A stretch of 64,000 nt of DNA from contig CAXUHG010000007.1 in assembly GCA_964250805.1 (NCBI GenBank), positions 1-64,000 of the forward strand, written 5' to 3'. Positions 57,543 through 64,000 of the stretch are shown here, piece by piece; within the stretch, counting starts at the first letter, position 1; every line of letters begins with the position of its first letter. The position numbers and the translations under genes are program-made. Under the pieces are notes generated by a model. It ran no database searches and was not told where the DNA came from. It saw nothing but the letters and a program-made list of their open reading frames with translations. This DNA comes from JBBQVS01 sp964250805 (GTDB lineage: Bacteria; Chloroflexota; Ktedonobacteria; Ktedonobacterales; Ktedonobacteraceae).

Positions 57543-60500
57543 ATGAATGTAGTGAATAAAAAACAGGATGCGGGACAGGAAGCAAACATTGTCAAACGTG
57601 TCCTTGATAGCCTAGAAGCTCTATGCATACAAAAAAGCCTAGAACCGCTCAAAAAAATGTTTTGGACCGACTTAGGCTACAAACGTGTCGATCAACCTCT
57701 TGCATTCCGTAACTGGCAGGATGCTCACACTATAGAACAGTATCTGTATCCCGATAATCCCTTACTCTTGTTCGCAACAAGTGGGCAGGGAGATTTTGAC
57801 ATTATTTATATTCGTCTCTCATCATTAGAACTTCCTCTCACCTACGAATGCCCTATAATTCACAATCTATTACAGAATCATTTCGACGCCTTATTCGTCT
57901 TTTCTAATGCATCTCTCGACAAATGGCATTTTGTGAATGTGAAACCCGACGATAAACGAGCAAAACGACGTATATTCCGACGTTTTACTATTGGTCAAGA
58001 AGAGCAACTTCGTATTGCATCTGAACGGTTAGCACTGCTTTCAATAGCTGATTTACAATATATTTCGGCGTTAGAGCTTCAAAAACGCCATAACGAAGCA
58101 TTTGATGTTACGGCAGTTACAAAAGCATTCTTCGATGCCTACCAAAGACAGTTCCGCGCGTTGCAAAAAGATTTATATATTCAAGTTGGAGATATGAACT
58201 GGGCACACGATTATGCACACCTGTTTCTCAATCGTTGCATGTTTCTTTATTTCATTCAACGTAAAGGATGGCTAGGTGACAATAAAAAAATTTTACATAC
58301 GCTTTGGGATACTTACAATAAGGAAATTTTGTTTCAAGAAAAACAGGTATTTTTTGATGATTGGCTCCAAGTCCTTTTCTTGAAAGCATTTAACCAAGCA
58401 TTTGATGAGAGTAATAAGAAGTATAGTTACTTGCCCTCTTCTGTAAAAACAACTCTTGCCAAAGCTCCGTTTCTCGGCGGTCTATTTGCGCCTGGCTCTT
58501 TGGATGAACAAGAAGGCTTTAGCATCAGCGATGTTCGTTTTGGCGAAATTTTTGAATTCTTTGAAGGATACAACTTTACAGTTGTGGAAGACAGTCCTCT
58601 TGATCAGGAAGTCGCAGTCGATCCTGAAATGATTGGTCGTGTCTATGAAAGTCTAGTGAATGTCTCTTCTGAGCTAGATGAGCGAGGAGACGCGGGCATC
58701 TTTTATACTCCACGTACCGAAATTGACTTAATGTGTCGCTTATCAATTGTTGATTACCTTGCGAATCATCTTCCTCATGTCGATAAAAATCTTTTTTATA
58801 GGTTGGTCTTTGCGCTAGAGCCTCATGAAAAATCAGACGTAGATGAAGAGATCGAGAGTCAAGGTTATTGGGACATAATAAATACGCATATAAGCGTCGT
58901 TACTATTCTTGATCCTGCATGTGGCTCTGGCGCGTTTCTAGTTGGAATGCTCAAAGTACTGGATGATTTGCAGGCAAGAGCTAATCGGTATCTTCAGGGA
59001 AATTCAGGGGATGATTATGATCGTCGAAAACGAATTATTGGTCAGAGCCTCTACGGTGTTGATATAATGGAATGGGCTACGCGTGTTGCAGAACTCCGTC
59101 TCTGGCTTATTCTGACCGTTGAACCGGATATTCCTCTGCATCAACTCCACAGTCGTAGAGATCCCATTCTTCCTCATTTTACCTTTAATATACGTAGCGG
59201 TGATAGCCTGGTACAGCAGATGGGCGACAACACTCATAAAGCCTTTGATATTGTGGTAGGAAATCCACCTTATGTTCGTCAGGAAAATATATCTAATCCT
59301 CTGCTTCCACGCAAAAAAGTGGATTCTGAGAACAAACGCGCGTACAAAAAGAAGCTTGCGCACAGTATCTACCAAGCCTTTCCCGACTTTTTTCAGTACA
59401 ACAGTGAAACTCAGAAGGCTGGTCACGAACTTGACGCCAAGAGTGACCTCTATGTCTACTTTTACCTGCATAGCTTACATCTTCTAAACCCTAACGGAAC
59501 GCTCTGTTTTATCACGTCTAATTCCTGGCTCGATGTAGGTTATGGAACTATACTACAGGAATTTCTCTTGCAGCATTGTAAGATGAAGATGCTTATTGAT
59601 AATGCCTCTAAACGCTCATTTGCAACAGCGGATGTAAACACGATTATTACACTTTTCTCTGCCCCAATTTCTCGTGACTCAATCGGTCAAGAGTCTATAA
59701 CATGCTTTGTCCGTTTTACAGTTGACTTCGAGCAAGTTCTCTCTCCTGACGTGTTTCGAGAAATTGAAAACACACAGGAGCCAACTTCTACTGAACGGTA
59801 TCGTATCTATCCCATCTCTCAACGTGCTTTATTACGAGAAGGAAGCACTATGCAAAAAGTTAAACTTTTGAGTAGCATAAAGGAGAAAAGACAGACAAAA
59901 ACGATGCAACACTTACCTTCTGAGATTTCCTCTTATACAGGTAACAAATTGGGTGGGAAGTTTCTGCGTGCCCCAAAAATCTACTGGACTCTCTTAGAGA
60001 AAGGGGAAGGCAAGCTCAAGCGAATTGGCGATATTACGACGATACGATACGGCATCAAAACGGGGGCAAATGAGTTTTTCTACCTGAATGATAAAGAGAT
60101 AAGGCGATGGCAAATTGAGGAAGAGTTCTTACAACCTATTATTAAGAGTCCAACAGATTGCACCAATATTCTTGTTCAACCAAACGTACTGAAAAGCAAG
60201 CTGTTTTTCTGTCATAAAACGGAAGCTGAACTCAGAGGAACGGCGGCAGGAGAATACATTCGATGGGGTGAGTCACAAGGTTTTGATAAAAATGCAAGTG
60301 TAAGTGGAAGAACAAGGTGGTGGTCAGTATCATTTGATGCTGCCAATAGTATCTTTGTCAAAGAAGCACATAACACGTCCGCAGTCTTTTACAATCCCAG
60401 CAACTACCCCGTCGATTGTCGTCTATATTACGCTGACCTGCCAATAACCACACTTGTCTATCTTAATTCTGCTGTAGGAGCACTTCTGTTCGAGATTTAT

Positions 60501-60839
60501 AATCGTGCTGGTCTTGGAGGAGGAGCCAGAAGTATGATGGTTTCCGATTATACTCAAATACCAGCACTGTGCAACATCGTCGAAAAAGAGAGAGAGGCAG
60601 AACAAGTCTTTCAACAGGTGTATGGTTTAGCGGCGCGTAAATTAGTTGCCTCGGAAGGAAAAAGGCTTCCAACAATAGATATGTTTGACAACCCCTGGCG
60701 AGTTGTTGATGATTTCATCTTCGATATCCTCCATCTTACACACATAGAACGTGACGCTGTATATGAAGAGGTAGTGAATTTGGTCGAAGGACGAATCAAA
60801 AAAGCAGGAAGCCTCTATCAAACCGTTTTACATAGGTAG
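57543..60839 (+). CDS. Eco57I-type N6-adenine DNA methyltransferase
   Basis: Transfers a methyl group from AdoMet to adenine in a DNA site. 1098 aa. N-terminal helical part (about 1-440), then the class I methyltransferase core with motif I LDPACGSGAFLVGML (near residue 455) and the catalytic motif IV DIVVGNPPYVRQ (near 572). A target-recognition region follows (about 800-1060), with a C-terminal helical end. The length fits Eco57I/type IIG-like enzymes, but no nuclease motif is obvious at the N-terminus, and a separate nuclease gene follows 19 bp downstream. AGGA lies 8 nt before ATG 57543. The AT-rich composition suggests horizontal acquisition. Confidence 0.88.
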   Translation: MNVVNKKQDAGQEANIVKRVLDSLEALCIQKSLEPLKKMFWTDLGYKRVDQPLAFRNWQDAHTIEQYLYPDNPLLLFATSGQGDFDIIYIRLSSLELPLTYECPIIHNLLQNHFDALFVFSNASLDKWHFVNVKPDDKRAKRRIFRRFTIGQEEQLRIASERLALLSIADLQYISALELQKRHNEAFDVTAVTKAFFDAYQRQFRALQKDLYIQVGDMNWAHDYAHLFLNRCMFLYFIQRKGWLGDNKKILHTLWDTYNKEILFQEKQVFFDDWLQVLFLKAFNQAFDESNKKYSYLPSSVKTTLAKAPFLGGLFAPGSLDEQEGFSISDVRFGEIFEFFEGYNFTVVEDSPLDQEVAVDPEMIGRVYESLVNVSSELDERGDAGIFYTPRTEIDLMCRLSIVDYLANHLPHVDKNLFYRLVFALEPHEKSDVDEEIESQGYWDIINTHISVVTILDPACGSGAFLVGMLKVLDDLQARANRYLQGNSGDDYDRRKRIIGQSLYGVDIMEWATRVAELRLWLILTVEPDIPLHQLHSRRDPILPHFTFNIRSGDSLVQQMGDNTHKAFDIVVGNPPYVRQENISNPLLPRKKVDSENKRAYKKKLAHSIYQAFPDFFQYNSETQKAGHELDAKSDLYVYFYLHSLHLLNPNGTLCFITSNSWLDVGYGTILQEFLLQHCKMKMLIDNASKRSFATADVNTIITLFSAPISRDSIGQESITCFVRFTVDFEQVLSPDVFREIENTQEPTSTERYRIYPISQRALLREGSTMQKVKLLSSIKEKRQTKTMQHLPSEISSYTGNKLGGKFLRAPKIYWTLLEKGEGKLKRIGDITTIRYGIKTGANEFFYLNDKEIRRWQIEEEFLQPIIKSPTDCTNILVQPNVLKSKLFFCHKTEAELRGTAAGEYIRWGESQGFDKNASVSGRTRWWSVSFDAANSIFVKEAHNTSAVFYNPSNYPVDCRLYYADLPITTLVYLNSAVGALLFEIYNRAGLGGGARSMMVSDYTQIPALCNIVEKEREAEQVFQQVYGLAARKLVASEGKRLPTIDMFDNPWRVVDDFIFDILHLTHIERDAVYEEVVNLVEGRIKKAGSLYQTVLHR

Positions 60840-60858
60840 AATAGCAGGGAGGGAAATA

Positions 60859-61626
60859 ATGGACAATTTACTGACGTACCTGCACAATCATTTCAGGGAC
60901 CAAGTAGCTGTAAGTGGTGAAGCAGGGGATTTACTGATATGGGGGGAACGCATCAACAATGGGGTAAAGCTTCTCGGCCTGTCTTTTAACGTTTCGACTG
61001 TTACGAGGACAACGCAGAGACATGGCGACTTCCTTTTCTCTTGTGGAAAACATATTGCCTCAAAAATCAACCTACCAATGATGCATATTGTGTATCCACC
61101 TGATTTACAAACAAATCCTCTTGCTACTCTTCTCCTTAATGGTCAAAGTATCAGGAAAAACGATGCTCAAAAAGCAATACAAGTATTACTCGGTACAAAT
61201 CAAACAATACTTGGAACAGCTAAGGATGTCAACAAACGGACCAATGATGCTTTCCAAGACTGGGCTAGAGATAATCTTCCCAGAAACTATGTGCGTAATG
61301 ATATTGATGCAGTACTCCTTACGCAGGCATATAGACCGTGGAAAATTATAGAAGTGAAACGCTCAACACAAATACCCCCAACTCGCTGGACACCATTTAC
61401 AAATGACGCTCGCAACTACTACATAGGAAATTTACTTGCGCAGCGTGCAGAACTCAATTTCATAACTCTCAACCATGCGAATAAAGACGTTCCTGTGGAC
61501 GATGAGACGACCGTCGGAGTTCATCTTATTGATGGAGTTTCTCTCAATCCAGATCAAATTAGGAGCCGGAAGACATTAGTAAGTGCCCGCGAATTAGTTA
61601 AAATGTTACAGGCAGGTAGTCGTTGA
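60859..61626 (+). CDS. Putative PD-(D/E)XK restriction endonuclease partner
   Basis: 255 aa. I do not recognise a named family, but residues about 145-172 read RNDIDAVLLTQ then KIIEVKRSTQIPP. This is the Asp ... Glu-x-Lys pattern of PD-(D/E)XK nucleases, with Asp near 148 and the E-V-K near 167-169. The N-terminal part (about 1-110) may bind DNA or the methyltransferase. It sits 19 bp after the methyltransferase gene in the same direction, with GGGAGGGA before its ATG, which is the usual place for the cognate endonuclease. Confidence 0.7.
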   Translation: MDNLLTYLHNHFRDQVAVSGEAGDLLIWGERINNGVKLLGLSFNVSTVTRTTQRHGDFLFSCGKHIASKINLPMMHIVYPPDLQTNPLATLLLNGQSIRKNDAQKAIQVLLGTNQTILGTAKDVNKRTNDAFQDWARDNLPRNYVRNDIDAVLLTQAYRPWKIIEVKRSTQIPPTRWTPFTNDARNYYIGNLLAQRAELNFITLNHANKDVPVDDETTVGVHLIDGVSLNPDQIRSRKTLVSARELVKMLQAGSR

Positions 61627-61638
61627 AGGAGTGAGAGT

Positions 61639-61752
61639 GTGAAGGAGAGCCAGAAAAAAGGTCAAACTGAAGCACGTACTCTCTCACGTTTTGACAAGGA
61701 CACTCGGAGACGATTCCAGGGGAGAGTAGTTGAGCGTTGTGTTGTTTCATGA
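61639..61752 (+). CDS. Possible small basic protein after the restriction genes
   Basis: 37 codons from GTG 61639 to TGA 61752, with a good AGGAG 7 nt upstream. The product is basic and polar (VKESQKKGQTEARTLS..., ending VVERCVVS) without known motif. It lies 12 bp after the nuclease gene and converges on the HD-GYP gene. It may be a real small gene or a chance frame. Confidence 0.3.
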   Translation: MKESQKKGQTEARTLSRFDKDTRRRFQGRVVERCVVS

Positions 61753-61753
61753 A

Positions 61754-62485
61754 TCATGTCCTTTCTTCTTTCATGTTTCTTGACATGTAGAAGGAAAACT
61801 CGTCTGGCTCTTTCTCAAGCACATGAAGCACTTTATCACACATCTGAGGGTCAAATTGACTCCCTGCACTCCGTTGGAATTCTGCTCCGACTTCCCTAGC
61901 ATTGAGTCGTCGTTGATAGGGTCTCGTTGAGCGCATCGCATCATACGCATCTGCAATAGAGAGCAGACGGGCACCTCTTGGAATATCACTACCTCTCAAT
62001 CCATCGGGATAGCCACTACCGTCCCAGCACTCGTGATGAGCGGCGACAAGTGGGGCAAGATGTTTCCCAATCCCTCCCACGCGGAGGAGCATCTCAGACC
62101 CAATCCTTGCATGGGTACGCATCATTGCCCATTCTCCCGGAGTCAATGAATCCGGCTTATCAAGAATGTTGGTAGGGATGCATAGCTTCCCTACATCATG
62201 AAACTGCCCAGCAAGGGCGACTAGCGTGCATTCTTCGGAAGAGAGGCACAAGTGGTGCGCTAGAACGTGTACAACGCGAGACACACGCTGGGAATGAACA
62301 GCCACCTCATAGCGATGGTGCAAGAGCAGAGTAGTAAGCTTTGACAGCTCTTCTCTACGAGCCATCTCTTCACGCTCTGCTTCCGTTGAAAAATCCCGTG
62401 TATGAGGTATGAAGGTAGAGAGATCAAGATACGTTCGTTTCTTTGAGTGAAAGAGACTTCCTAGCCTCGCACACACCGCTTCCAT
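61754..62485 (-). CDS. HD-GYP domain phosphodiesterase
   Basis: Likely hydrolyses cyclic di-GMP to GMP, although some HD-GYP enzymes act on other cyclic dinucleotides. 243 aa. A helical N-terminus (about 1-60), then an intact HD-GYP domain: HSQRVSRVVHVLAHHL, FHDVGKLCIPTNIL (metal HD), HARIGSEML, HHECWDGSGYPDGLRG (GYP signature), LLSIADAYDAMRSTRPY. No receiver or transmembrane domain is present. ATG 62485 has AAAAGGAA about 10 nt upstream; a GTG at 62515 is less likely. No GGDEF partner is in the window. Confidence 0.92.
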   Translation of the reverse strand: MEAVCARLGSLFHSKKRTYLDLSTFIPHTRDFSTEAEREEMARREELSKLTTLLLHHRYEVAVHSQRVSRVVHVLAHHLCLSSEECTLVALAGQFHDVGKLCIPTNILDKPDSLTPGEWAMMRTHARIGSEMLLRVGGIGKHLAPLVAAHHECWDGSGYPDGLRGSDIPRGARLLSIADAYDAMRSTRPYQRRLNAREVGAEFQRSAGSQFDPQMCDKVLHVLEKEPDEFSFYMSRNMKEERT

Positions 62486-62600
62486 CGTCTCACGTTCCTT
62501 TTGGCTACATACCACATTTTATCCTGACTGCTTGTCTACTCAAATAATTGTCAAGTTTTTTAATAGTTAGCCTACTTCATTCTCACATTGCGACCAAGTA

Positions 62601-62627
62601 GCGTGATCCTTATGGTGAGGACCACGC
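62601..62627. terminator. Hairpin downstream of the 35-aa membrane protein gene
   Basis: 9-bp stem with one mismatch (gcgtgatcc with ggaccacgc) and a 9-nt loop. The T-run (CTTTT) is on the plus strand only, so it is a weak terminator candidate for the minus-strand small gene. Confidence 0.4.
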
Positions 62628-62645
62628 CTTTTCGTTACCCTTATA

Positions 62646-62753
62646 TCACGAGCGTTGTGCGTAGCTTACCCCGAAAGCGAATGCGATAACGCCTCCGAAG
62701 AGGAGGAAAAAGAAACCGACGTTTGAACTGATGCTATCGGTATTAGAATTCAT
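62646..62753 (-). CDS. Small membrane protein, 35 aa
   Basis: A 35-residue frame starting MNSNTDSISSNVGFFFLLFGG and ending SYAQRS, with one clear transmembrane helix (about 12-29). AGGAA lies 6 nt before the ATG. Real small-gene features are the good ribosome-binding site, the hydrophobic-polar layout, and a second small membrane protein gene just upstream. Function unknown. Confidence 0.55.
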   Translation of the reverse strand: MNSNTDSISSNVGFFFLLFGGVIAFAFGVSYAQRS

Positions 62754-62802
62754 GGTATTCCTACTTTCTATTTATGAAACACACTTTTTCAAAGAGTATT
62801 TA

Positions 62803-63027
62803 TCAGGCACTCTTGGGTGGAGTTTGATGTGGCATAGTCTCACCCCTCTTGCTCTCTCTCTCGTGGGTGTTCGTGGTGAGGTCGCTTGGAAGTGATCCAT
62901 TCGCCAACCCATCATCCACCTGAGTGCGTTTGTTGCCACCACGCATCATTCCCACGACTGCAAAAATCAAAAACGCGATGGCAAGAACGATTAACAAGCC
63001 ACCGAAAATCCAGAATATAGTTAACAT
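62803..63027 (-). CDS. Small single-pass membrane protein, 74 aa
   Basis: 74 aa from ATG 63027: one N-terminal transmembrane helix (about 2-25, IFWIFGGLLIVLAIAFLIF) and a polar, Asn/Thr/Glu-rich cytosolic tail. A start at 63060 would add 11 charged residues before the helix. The ribosome-binding site is modest. It lies 49 bp upstream of the 35-aa gene and downstream of the ECF sigma gene, all on the same strand. Function unknown. Confidence 0.5.
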   Translation of the reverse strand: MLTIFWIFGGLLIVLAIAFLIFAVVGMMRGGNKRTQVDDGLANGSLPSDLTTNTHERESKRGETMPHQTPPKSA

Positions 63028-63237
63028 CACTTCTTTCTCTTCGTCTTTCCTCCTACACATGAGACACTGGTATCTTTCCCTTGACTCATACTAAAGTATT
63101 CTGCGTACTCCTCATATGTATATGAATGTGATATATACAAGGAGGTCTGCTCCTCAACAGGAATGATACTTTGCGTGTTCCACAAAGTGAGCAAAGCACT
63201 ATGATGGAATTGCGGGTACTCCTAAGGAGATATGCCT

Positions 63238-63286
63238 AACACCAACTCTTATAATGGGGAGACACCTCGTTATAAGAGTTGGTGTT
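63238..63286. terminator. Palindromic terminator overlapping the sigma gene's stop
   Basis: 17-bp perfect stem (AACACCAACTCTTATAA with its complement) and a 15-nt loop. The stop codon (63270-63272) and the codons for the sigma factor's last residues lie in the right arm. No long U-tract follows. Confidence 0.75.
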
Positions 63287-63926
63287 GCATACGACGTAGG
63301 TTGTTGAGTGCTGCTTGACTCCGCTTTTTCAGCGTGTTTTCGGATATCTGCAAGACATATGCCATCTCATGCATTGTCATCCCATGATAATAATGCAAGA
63401 AGATGACAATACGCTGACGCGCCGGCAAATCCTCAATCGCGTGTGCAAGGTCCCAATCTTGCTCGAGACGTCCCTTATGATAATCAGCTATCTGTGCAAA
63501 CAGGTCTATTTCCTGTTCCCAGAGTGCCTGATGCATAAAGGCCGTTGTACGAGCATGGCGGCGCTTGAAACTGAGGCACTGATTGACGACGATACGCATC
63601 AACCAGGGACGTAAGGCTGCTGCTTCGCGTAAATCTGGCAAGTGGTGCCATGCTTGAATGAGTGCATCCTGCACAACATCTTCCGCAATATCACGATTCA
63701 TAACGATCAGGGTTGCTGTACGCAGCATCAATGCTCCGTACAAATCAACAATACCGCCGAACGCTTTCTCATCGCCCTGTCGAGCATGCATCACGAGATG
63801 TTGCTCGGCTCGCGCCAGATGCTCCTTGGTCTCTGATACAGGCATCGAAAGAAGTTGTTGCGTTTTGGACGGTTCAGGAGAAAGAACAAAGGTTTCTCTC
63901 TCAAACAATGTCGAGGTAGTAGGCAT
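63270..63926 (-). CDS. ECF-family RNA polymerase sigma factor
   Basis: 218 aa. Region 2 (about 50-120) has FGGIVDLYGALMLRTATLIV, DIAEDVVQDALIQAWHHLPDL and RPWLMRIVVNQCLSFKRR. Region 4 (about 160-215) has LPARQRIVIFLHYYHGMTMHEMAYVLQ, SENTLKKRSQAALNNLRR, a normal helix-turn-helix. The first 40 residues are an unstructured extension. No anti-sigma gene is adjacent; two small membrane protein genes lie downstream on the same strand, beyond the terminator, and may or may not be targets. The start at 63926 has an AG-rich but weak ribosome-binding site; an internal ATG at residue 28 is an alternative. Confidence 0.9.
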   Translation of the reverse strand: MPTTSTLFERETFVLSPEPSKTQQLLSMPVSETKEHLARAEQHLVMHARQGDEKAFGGIVDLYGALMLRTATLIVMNRDIAEDVVQDALIQAWHHLPDLREAAALRPWLMRIVVNQCLSFKRRHARTTAFMHQALWEQEIDLFAQIADYHKGRLEQDWDLAHAIEDLPARQRIVIFLHYYHGMTMHEMAYVLQISENTLKKRSQAALNNLRRMQHQLL

Positions 63927-64000
63927 GCTTTCTTTCTGTCTTCCTATGTCTCATTCGTGTACAGCTTAGAATTCAATGAGCCAAACCGGCTCATCTCCAA

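Noticed and set aside
1..64000. tRNA or rRNA genes, prophage, complete insertion sequence
   Set aside because: None was recognised by eye. tRNAs in particular could be missed without a covariance search (tRNAscan-SE would settle it).

Overview
The window looks like a chromosomal contig from a Ktedonobacteria-type member of the Chloroflexota: a soil-dwelling, filamentous, aerobic heterotroph. This rests on gene content, not on a marker gene. It has MptB-like GT-C mannosyltransferases, DUF4388 proteins, many sigma/anti-sigma and TPR regulators, secreted plant-polymer hydrolases, abundant palindromic intergenic repeats and mid-range GC. Two runs of exactly 100 N (30233-30332 and 43724-43823) mark scaffold joins of a draft assembly. 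I saw no rRNA, tRNA, CRISPR array, complete insertion sequence or prophage.

Layout. 1-7430: a minus-strand pyrimidine operon pyrB-carA-carB-pyrC-pyrE with a strong promoter and a three-hairpin PyrR-type attenuator. 7511-11884: FKBP isomerase, a secreted discoidin-domain protein and HutF. 12037-15616: two tandem GT-C mannosyltransferase paralogues. 15859-20809: an operon of ECF sigma factor, double zinc-finger anti-sigma-like protein and TPR-CHAT protease. 21174-24734: two DUF4388 proteins around an orphan dCache sensor, then a MOSC-like protein. 24847-30232: a probable operon of DMT transporter, two anchored extracytoplasmic proteins and a PP2C phosphatase. 30514-38007: phosphate MFS carrier, a DUF6788-AAA-TPR regulator, two polyol dehydrogenases and a LacI remnant. 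38100-47650: a carbohydrate locus with a secreted beta-helix protein, GH92, GH127 and a CE7 esterase behind divergent promoters. 47680-63926: an accessory region with a deoxyribosyltransferase-like/TPR gene coupled to two SLATT membrane proteins, an adenine methyltransferase with a separate PD-(D/E)XK nuclease, several orphan membrane proteins, a pentapeptide protein, HD-GYP, small membrane proteins and a second ECF sigma factor.

The strongest candidates for something undescribed are the 49144-51652 module (NDT/TIR-like-TPR + SLATT + SLATT), which resembles abortive-infection systems without matching one I know by name, and the sigma/zinc-finger/CHAT operon at 15859-20809.

A second theme is repeat biology. 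Two families of hairpin repeats (A: four copies with ends GGGACCGATTTATCGCGTCC flanked by TA; B: two full and one or two partial copies) are scattered through the window. They intrude into genes: one supplies the stop codon of the MOSC gene, one the last 18 residues of a glycosyltransferase, and one is read in frame through that same protein's N-terminus. Long, nearly perfect palindromes act as terminators, and in two cases the stop codon lies inside the stem.
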